Shown here: piece after piece, positions 60,223-64,000 of the stretch
Numbering within the stretch: position 1 is the stretch's first letter
Layout of the letters: every line of letters begins with the position of its first letter
Assembly: GCA_959019775.1 (NCBI GenBank)
Contig: CAUEPS010000009.1
Span: forward strand, 6,298-70,297
DNA: 64,000 bases
Source of the DNA: an uncultured Collinsella sp.
Lineage (GTDB): Bacteria > Actinomycetota > Coriobacteriia > Coriobacteriales > Coriobacteriaceae
Reading direction: 5' to 3'
The notes under the pieces: model-generated
Told to the model about the DNA's origin: nothing
Databases searched by the model: none
Seen by the model: only the letters and a program-made list of their open reading frames with translations
Position numbers and translations under genes: made by a program

Positions 60223-60342
60223 AAGTGAGTAGACTTTTTTGAACATCCCGAGCAGGCCGGTCATCCTGCTTTTCAAAACCACAGGTAGATAGCTTGTTAC
60301 AAAACTGCCTGGTCGCCAAAGTGCCAAAAGTCTACTCACTTA
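60223..60342 (+). repeat. 120-bp palindromic element, family C, copy 3
   Basis: AAGTGAGTAGACTTTT / AAAAGTCTACTCACTT, perfect 16-bp terminal inverted repeats. Closest to copy 2, in the same orientation, 1.4 kb apart on the other side of the nuclease-like gene. Its right terminal repeat carries the stop codon of pdxR. Confidence 0.93.
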
Positions 60343-61771
60343 GGTTGCAGAGTGCTCCCATTAGCTGCAATTCCAAGGTATTAAGCACTTTTGGACTCAA
60401 ATCGTCATACTGAACAAGAATTTGACTTGAGTTTTCAGGGACAGATGCGCCATCGGCACACCAATAGCAGTCACTGACATCGACGAACGGGATACCCGAG
60501 CGCGTGAGGGCCCGCACAAAAGAGCTTCCACCCGCTCCGCGCTCTGCAGCCACGGTGCAGTAAAGGCCGGCGTCTGCATGCTCGATTGAAACCTCCCCTG
60601 CCGGAAACGCTTTCCGCACAAGCGCCATCAGGCCATCGCGTGCCTCGCGAGCGCGCACACGCACGCGGTTCACATGCCGCTCGTAATCACCCGATTCCAG
60701 CAAACGCGCCAAAGCGACCTGGTCAACAGAGCTCACCGACGAAGCATAAAAACCAAGGTCGCGCCCAAACCGTTCCATCAGCTCATCGGGCAACACCATG
60801 TACGCCAAACGCAACGCCGATGAAAGGCTCTTCGAAAACGTGTTGGTGTAGATAACCGACTGAGCGGCATCGATCGACGTGAGCGCGGGAATCGGCTTGC
60901 CGGCAAGGCGAAACTCACAATCAAAGTCGTCTTCGATGAGATACCGGCCCGGCTGCCCGGCTGCCCAGCTGAGCAGCGCGTAGCGACGCGCAATGCTCGT
61001 CACAAGGCCGGTCGGATACTGATGGGACGGCATCAGGTGAAGGACATCGGTCCCGCTTTTCTGCAGAGTGCTCAAGTCCACGCCCTCATCATCCAACGGG
61101 ATATGTCGAACTTTGCAGCCCATAGCCTGATAGATGCGCGTCAGGCGCAAATAGCCCGGGTCCTCAACGGCATACACCCTGTCGGCTCCAAGCAGCTGAA
61201 CCAACATGGTATCGAGCAGCTGGGCGCCCGCACCGATAACAATGTTGTTGGGGTCGACATTCATGCCCCTCGTCCCACGCAGGTGGTGAGCGATTGCGCA
61301 TCGTAGCCGAGCGGTGCCCTGTGCCGGTGCGGGCGAAAAGATCTCGCGCTCGTCTTCGGATGCCAGCGTCGCCCGCAGTGCGCTTTGCCAAAGCCGCGCC
61401 GCCTCCAAAGTGGAAGGAGAAAGTGCGTCGAATTGCTCGACCCGTCCATCAACATCATGTGCGTTAAGACCCGCAGGAGCGGAATCTCGATCAAGCTCTG
61501 TCTCAGCCAAAGGCAAAACCGGTGCATCCGGAAGCTCACAAGCGTAGTAGCCACGACGCGGCTTTGAGCAAATATAGCCCTCGGCAAGTAACTGGCTATA
61601 TGCATTCTCGATGGTAATGACACTGATTCCCAGATGGCTGGCAAAGGCACGCTTAGACGGAAGATGCTCCCCCGCCGCAATGCGTCCAGCAACGATATCA
61701 TCTCGAATTTGCTGGTAAACATACTCATAGAGCGATGCTCCGCCGCGTTTTTCCAAATTGTAGTCAAGCAT
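60332..61771 (-). CDS. pdxR: MocR/PdxR-type regulator of pyridoxal phosphate synthesis
   Basis: 479 residues. N-terminal GntR winged helix (YEYVYQQIRDDIVAGRIAAG, HLGISVITIENAYSQLLAEGYI) and a C-terminal aminotransferase fold (class I) with the PLP region FDCEFRLAGKPI, SVIYTNTFSKSLSSALRLAYM (PLP lysine in FSKSL). In the PdxR group PLP is the signal that switches pdxST. Divergent from pdxS, which supports that role. ATG at 61771 with AGGTGAT upstream. Its C-terminus (NLSE-stop) ends within element C copy 3. Confidence 0.93.
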   Translation of the reverse strand: MLDYNLEKRGGASLYEYVYQQIRDDIVAGRIAAGEHLPSKRAFASHLGISVITIENAYSQLLAEGYICSKPRRGYYACELPDAPVLPLAETELDRDSAPAGLNAHDVDGRVEQFDALSPSTLEAARLWQSALRATLASEDEREIFSPAPAQGTARLRCAIAHHLRGTRGMNVDPNNIVIGAGAQLLDTMLVQLLGADRVYAVEDPGYLRLTRIYQAMGCKVRHIPLDDEGVDLSTLQKSGTDVLHLMPSHQYPTGLVTSIARRYALLSWAAGQPGRYLIEDDFDCEFRLAGKPIPALTSIDAAQSVIYTNTFSKSLSSALRLAYMVLPDELMERFGRDLGFYASSVSSVDQVALARLLESGDYERHVNRVRVRAREARDGLMALVRKAFPAGEVSIEHADAGLYCTVAAERGAGGSSFVRALTRSGIPFVDVSDCYWCADGASVPENSSQILVQYDDLSPKVLNTLELQLMGALCNLSE

Positions 61772-61782
61772 GAGCCTATCAC

Positions 61783-61824
61783 CTGACCTTATTAAGTCAT
61801 TCAATCTGGTATTAGTCTGACCTT
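61783..61824. promoter_or_regulatory. PdxR-site candidate (direct repeat)
   Basis: CTGACCTT occurs at 61783-61790 and 61817-61824, 34 bases apart (about three helical turns), between the divergent pdxR and pdxS genes. MocR regulators usually bind direct repeats in this position. Confidence 0.45.
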
Positions 61825-61916
61825 GTCATTATCTCGAAATCTGAGTATTTCGCCATACCCAGCTCCCCGATAGGATGTTCCGTCAAGCAATGCACATGCC
61901 AACCAAGGGAGCAACC

Positions 61917-62807
61917 ATGGCAGAACAGACCAGCAAGGCCGATCGCGTCAAACTCAATCGCGAGCTCGCGCAGATGCTCAAGGGCGGCGTCATCATGGAC
62001 GTCACCACGCCCGAGCAGGCACGCATCGCCGAGGAGGCGGGCGCCTGCGCCGTCATGGCACTCGAGCGCATCCCGGCCGACATCCGTGCCGCAGGCGGCG
62101 TCTCGCGCATGAGCGACCCCAAGATGATCAGGGGCATCCAAGAGGCCGTCTCCATCCCCGTCATGGCCAAGTGCCGCATCGGTCACATCGTCGAGGCGCA
62201 GGTCCTTCAGGCCATCGAGATCGACTACATCGATGAGTCCGAGGTTCTCTCCCCTGCCGACGATGTCTACCACATCGACAAGACCCAGTTTGACGTCCCG
62301 TTTGTCTGCGGTGCCCGCGATCTGGGCGAGGCGCTGCGCCGTGTTGCCGAGGGTGCCACGATGATCCGCACCAAGGGCGAGCCGGGCACGGGCGACGTGT
62401 TCCAGGCCGTGCGCCACATGCGCAAGATCCAAAAGCAGATCCGCGGCATTGTTGCCCTGCGTGACGACGAGCTCTTTGAGGCTGCCAAGCAGCTGCAGGT
62501 TCCGGTCGAGCTGGTGCGCGATGTCCACGCCACGGGCAAGCTTCCCGTCGTGAACTTTGCCGCCGGCGGCGTAGCGACCCCCGCCGACGCCGCGCTGATG
62601 ATGCAGCTGGGTGCCGAAGGCGTCTTTGTGGGCTCGGGCATCTTTAAGAGCGGCGACCCGGCCAAGCGCGCCGCCGCCATCGTTAAGGCCGTGGCAAACT
62701 TCACCGATGCCAAGCTCATTGCCGAGCTTTCGGAGGACCTCGGCGAGGCCATGGTCGGCATCAACGCCGACGAGATCGAGATCATCATGGAAGAGCGCGG
62801 ACGCTAG
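61917..62807 (+). CDS. pdxS: pyridoxal 5'-phosphate synthase subunit PdxS
   Basis: 296 residues from ATG 61917 behind AAGGGAGC. TIM-barrel synthase that builds PLP from ribose 5-phosphate, glyceraldehyde 3-phosphate and ammonia. GGVIMDVTTPEQARIAEEAG, PVMAKCRIGH (catalytic Lys near 84) and MIRTKGEPGTGDV (second Lys near 152) are intact. Works with PdxT, which begins 20 bases downstream. Confidence 0.97.
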   Translation: MAEQTSKADRVKLNRELAQMLKGGVIMDVTTPEQARIAEEAGACAVMALERIPADIRAAGGVSRMSDPKMIRGIQEAVSIPVMAKCRIGHIVEAQVLQAIEIDYIDESEVLSPADDVYHIDKTQFDVPFVCGARDLGEALRRVAEGATMIRTKGEPGTGDVFQAVRHMRKIQKQIRGIVALRDDELFEAAKQLQVPVELVRDVHATGKLPVVNFAAGGVATPADAALMMQLGAEGVFVGSGIFKSGDPAKRAAAIVKAVANFTDAKLIAELSEDLGEAMVGINADEIEIIMEERGR

Positions 62808-62827
62808 TCCAGCAGAAAGGATCGCAC

Positions 62828-63415
62828 ATGAGCGATTACGCAGACCAGACGGTCGCCGTGCTGGCGGTCCAAGGTGCTTTTGCCGAGCACGAGGCGAGGC
62901 TGTCCGAGCTGGGCGCACGTTGTATTGAGCTGAGGCAGGCGGCTGATTTGAAGCAGGACTTTGACCGTCTGGTACTTCCCGGCGGTGAGTCTACCGTTCA
63001 AGGGAAGCTGCTTGATGAGTTGGGCATGCTCGAGGAGCTTCGTGCCCGCATTGTTGAAGGCATGCCCGTCCTGGGCACCTGCGCCGGCCTGATTCTGCTG
63101 GCTCACGACCTTGCCGCCCATGACGATAAGGGCACGCCGCGTTTAGCAACCATGGATGTGCTTGTCGAGCGCAATGCCTACGGCAGACAGCTCGGCAGCT
63201 TTCGAACCAAGGGGCAGGTAGCCGGCATCGACGGTGAAGTGCCGCTGACGTTTATCCGCGCGCCCCGCATCGTCGAAGTGCACGGCGACGCTGAGGCCCT
63301 AGCCGAAGTCGACGGCCGTATCGTCGCCGCGCGCCAAGGCAACCAGCTCGGTGTTACCTTTCACCCCGAACTCGACGACGACACCCGCCTCCACGAACTG
63401 TTCCTACAAATGTAG
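62828..63415 (+). CDS. pdxT: pyridoxal 5'-phosphate synthase glutaminase PdxT
   Basis: 195 residues. Class I glutaminase that supplies ammonia to PdxS: GGESTVQGKLL, the nucleophile in GTCAGLILLA near 85, and His/Glu in FHPELDDD near 179-181. ATG behind AGAAAGGA. Second gene of pdxST. Confidence 0.96.
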   Translation: MSDYADQTVAVLAVQGAFAEHEARLSELGARCIELRQAADLKQDFDRLVLPGGESTVQGKLLDELGMLEELRARIVEGMPVLGTCAGLILLAHDLAAHDDKGTPRLATMDVLVERNAYGRQLGSFRTKGQVAGIDGEVPLTFIRAPRIVEVHGDAEALAEVDGRIVAARQGNQLGVTFHPELDDDTRLHELFLQM

Positions 63416-63460
63416 GAAGAAGAGTAGAAACGAGCGTGGATTTTCGGACACATAACGAAT

Positions 63461-63524
63461 GAGAGTGGATGATCTCCCACTTTGAGCTTGAATGCAGGCT
63501 CAAACCGGGAGATTATCTACTCTC
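63461..63524. repeat. 64-bp hairpin with G-U-compatible arms
   Basis: GAGAGTGGATGATCTCCC.. and its partner pair over 27 positions, with 23 exact matches; two of the differences are G-U pairs in plus-strand RNA. Apex GAATGCAG. No other copy in the window. Confidence 0.7.
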
Positions 63525-63532
63525 GTGCTATG

Positions 63533-63588
63533 TAGTCGTTGGGGACGTTCTTAAACGACTAGTCAAACAAGAACGTCCCCAATGACTA
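63533..63588. repeat. 56-bp hairpin repeat, family B, copy 2
   Basis: Same 20-nt arms as at 10526-10581, with one mismatch in the right arm (AATGAC for AACGAC) and AAAC for ATTC in the loop. ACCTTTTT follows, so it may also work as the pdxST terminator. Confidence 0.9.
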
Positions 63589-63745
63589 CCTTTTTGGCAA
63601 GTTTGAATCAAGGCAACGCCGATGTTTTGGTACCGACAGCGAAAACCCGCCAGAGCGAGGGAGGCCCTTTTGGGGCGAGATGACGCCATAGGTTGAGCAT
63701 AAGTCAGCGAGCGGGTCGCATTTGAGGCAAGGTGACGTGAAACGA

Positions 63746-63774
63746 AAGGGCGCTGACCTTCTGGTCGCGCCCTT
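63746..63774 (-). terminator. terminator of the RGG-tailed gene
   Basis: AAGGGCGCGACC / GGTCAGCGCCCTT with a 4-6-nt loop, then TTTCGTTT on the minus strand. Confidence 0.75.
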
Positions 63775-63854
63775 GAAGTTGAACGTCAGATTGTCCAAAT
63801 GCGGCCCGCGCAGCGTCGAGCCGTTACGCGGTTTGGTAAAACCGCGTAACCCAA

Positions 63855-64000
63855 CTAAAAACGGTTGCCGCGGAAGCCGCCACCGTTGCGACCGCCACGG
63901 TCGTTACCGCGGTTGCCGCCAAAGCCGCCACGGTTGCCGCCGCGGTCGCCATAGCCACCACGGTTGCCGCCAAAGCCGCCGCGACCGCCACGGTCGCCGC
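63855..64000 (-). CDS. C-terminal RGG-rich tail of an RNA-binding protein, probably a DEAD-box helicase (partial)
   Basis: The last 47 codons before the TAG at 63855 read as repeats of Gly, Arg, Asn, Phe and Asp (GDRGG, GGFGGNRGG, GYGDRGG), ending GGGFRGNRF. Such RGG tails are usual in bacterial CshA/DeaD-type DEAD-box RNA helicases and also in some RNA-binding proteins. The rest lies outside the window, so the assignment is by tail only. Confidence 0.6.
   Translation of the reverse strand, partial: GDRGGRGGFGGNRGGYGDRGGNRGGFGGNRGNDRGGRNGGGFRGNRF

Larger units (their letters stand above)
63416..63854. other. 439-base spacer with two hairpin repeats
   Basis: Contains the long hairpin at 63461-63524, the family B repeat at 63533-63588 (which, followed by TTTTT, may end pdxST transcription), and the terminator of the leftward RGG gene at 63746-63774. 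A 70-codon leftward frame here is built from the terminator and has no ribosome site. Confidence 0.6.

Noticed and set aside
60127..60339. 60-70-codon leftward frames over element C copy 3
   Set aside because: They are translations of the palindromic repeat, without ribosome sites, and are not shared in frame by all copies.
58801..60342. Composite transposon with target-site duplications
   Set aside because: No transposase is coded and I could find no duplicated target bases next to the three element copies, so I call only a bracketed gene.
63586..63798. 70-codon leftward open frame after the RGG-tailed gene
   Set aside because: It begins at a TTG without a ribosome site and runs through a terminator hairpin.
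1..64000. CRISPR array or prophage
   Set aside because: No regularly spaced repeats, and no phage structural, integrase or lysis genes.

Overview
The window looks like chromosomal DNA of a gut anaerobe of the Coriobacteriia (Actinomycetota), most likely Collinsella or a close relative. The reasons are high GC with GGAGG-type ribosome binding sites, an electron-transfer-flavoprotein lactate dehydrogenase, a rubrerythrin, no respiratory chain genes, PdxST vitamin B6 synthesis, and gene families typical of this group. No sequence search was possible; names rest on motifs I could read in the translations. There are no tRNA or rRNA genes, no CRISPR array, and no recognisable transposase or integrase.

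Layout. 1-5.8 kb: the end of a recJ-relA operon, in which RecJ is fused to a RecQ-like helicase and Rel is a bifunctional (p)ppGpp enzyme. 6-8.6 kb: a BASS-type transporter, then a DUF4931/CutC pair. 8.6-10.7 kb: an AT-rich gene for a membrane-anchored propeller-like protein, lying between two direct copies of a 69-bp hairpin repeat. 10.7-15.6 kb: a complete branched-chain amino acid ABC operon (livKHMGF), with the remains of a second livK beyond it. 16-28.6 kb: housekeeping genes (hom, an SDR dehydrogenase, a cation/proton antiporter, a single-chain purL, a DMT exporter, a GGDEF protein, a kdgT-like permease, an HD hydrolase).

28.6-32.2 kb: a D-lactate (2-hydroxyacid) dehydrogenase-EtfBA operon of the electron-confurcating type. 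32.5-35.7 kb: an unrecognised cluster of one small cytosolic protein and four exported or membrane-anchored proteins. 36.6-42.2 kb: a three-gene TerB / DUF2791-type ATPase / DEAD-box helicase operon that matches the Shango anti-phage system. 42.3-54.9 kb: a spermidine-synthase-like protein, a bacterial Elp3, an XRE/DUF4097 pair, two methyltransferases (one TrmB), a Ski2-like helicase, DUF2130, a metallophosphoesterase and a HIRAN protein. 55-58.7 kb: a candidate structured small RNA, an aldehyde/alcohol dehydrogenase operon and rubrerythrin. 58.8-63.4 kb: a PD-(D/E)XK nuclease-like gene bracketed by two ~120-bp palindromic elements, then pdxR and pdxST. The window ends in the RGG-rich tail of a gene read leftward.

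The most unusual signals are: (i) a family of ~120-bp elements with 16-bp perfect terminal inverted repeats, in three copies, two of which bracket the nuclease gene and supply the stop codons of two genes; (ii) the AT-rich gene bracketed in the same way by a different hairpin repeat; (iii) a promoter / three-hairpin / terminator unit at 55.09-55.23 kb that looks like an undescribed small RNA; (iv) the exported-protein cluster at 32.5-35.7 kb; and (v) the Shango-like operon with a repeat hairpin between its second and third genes.
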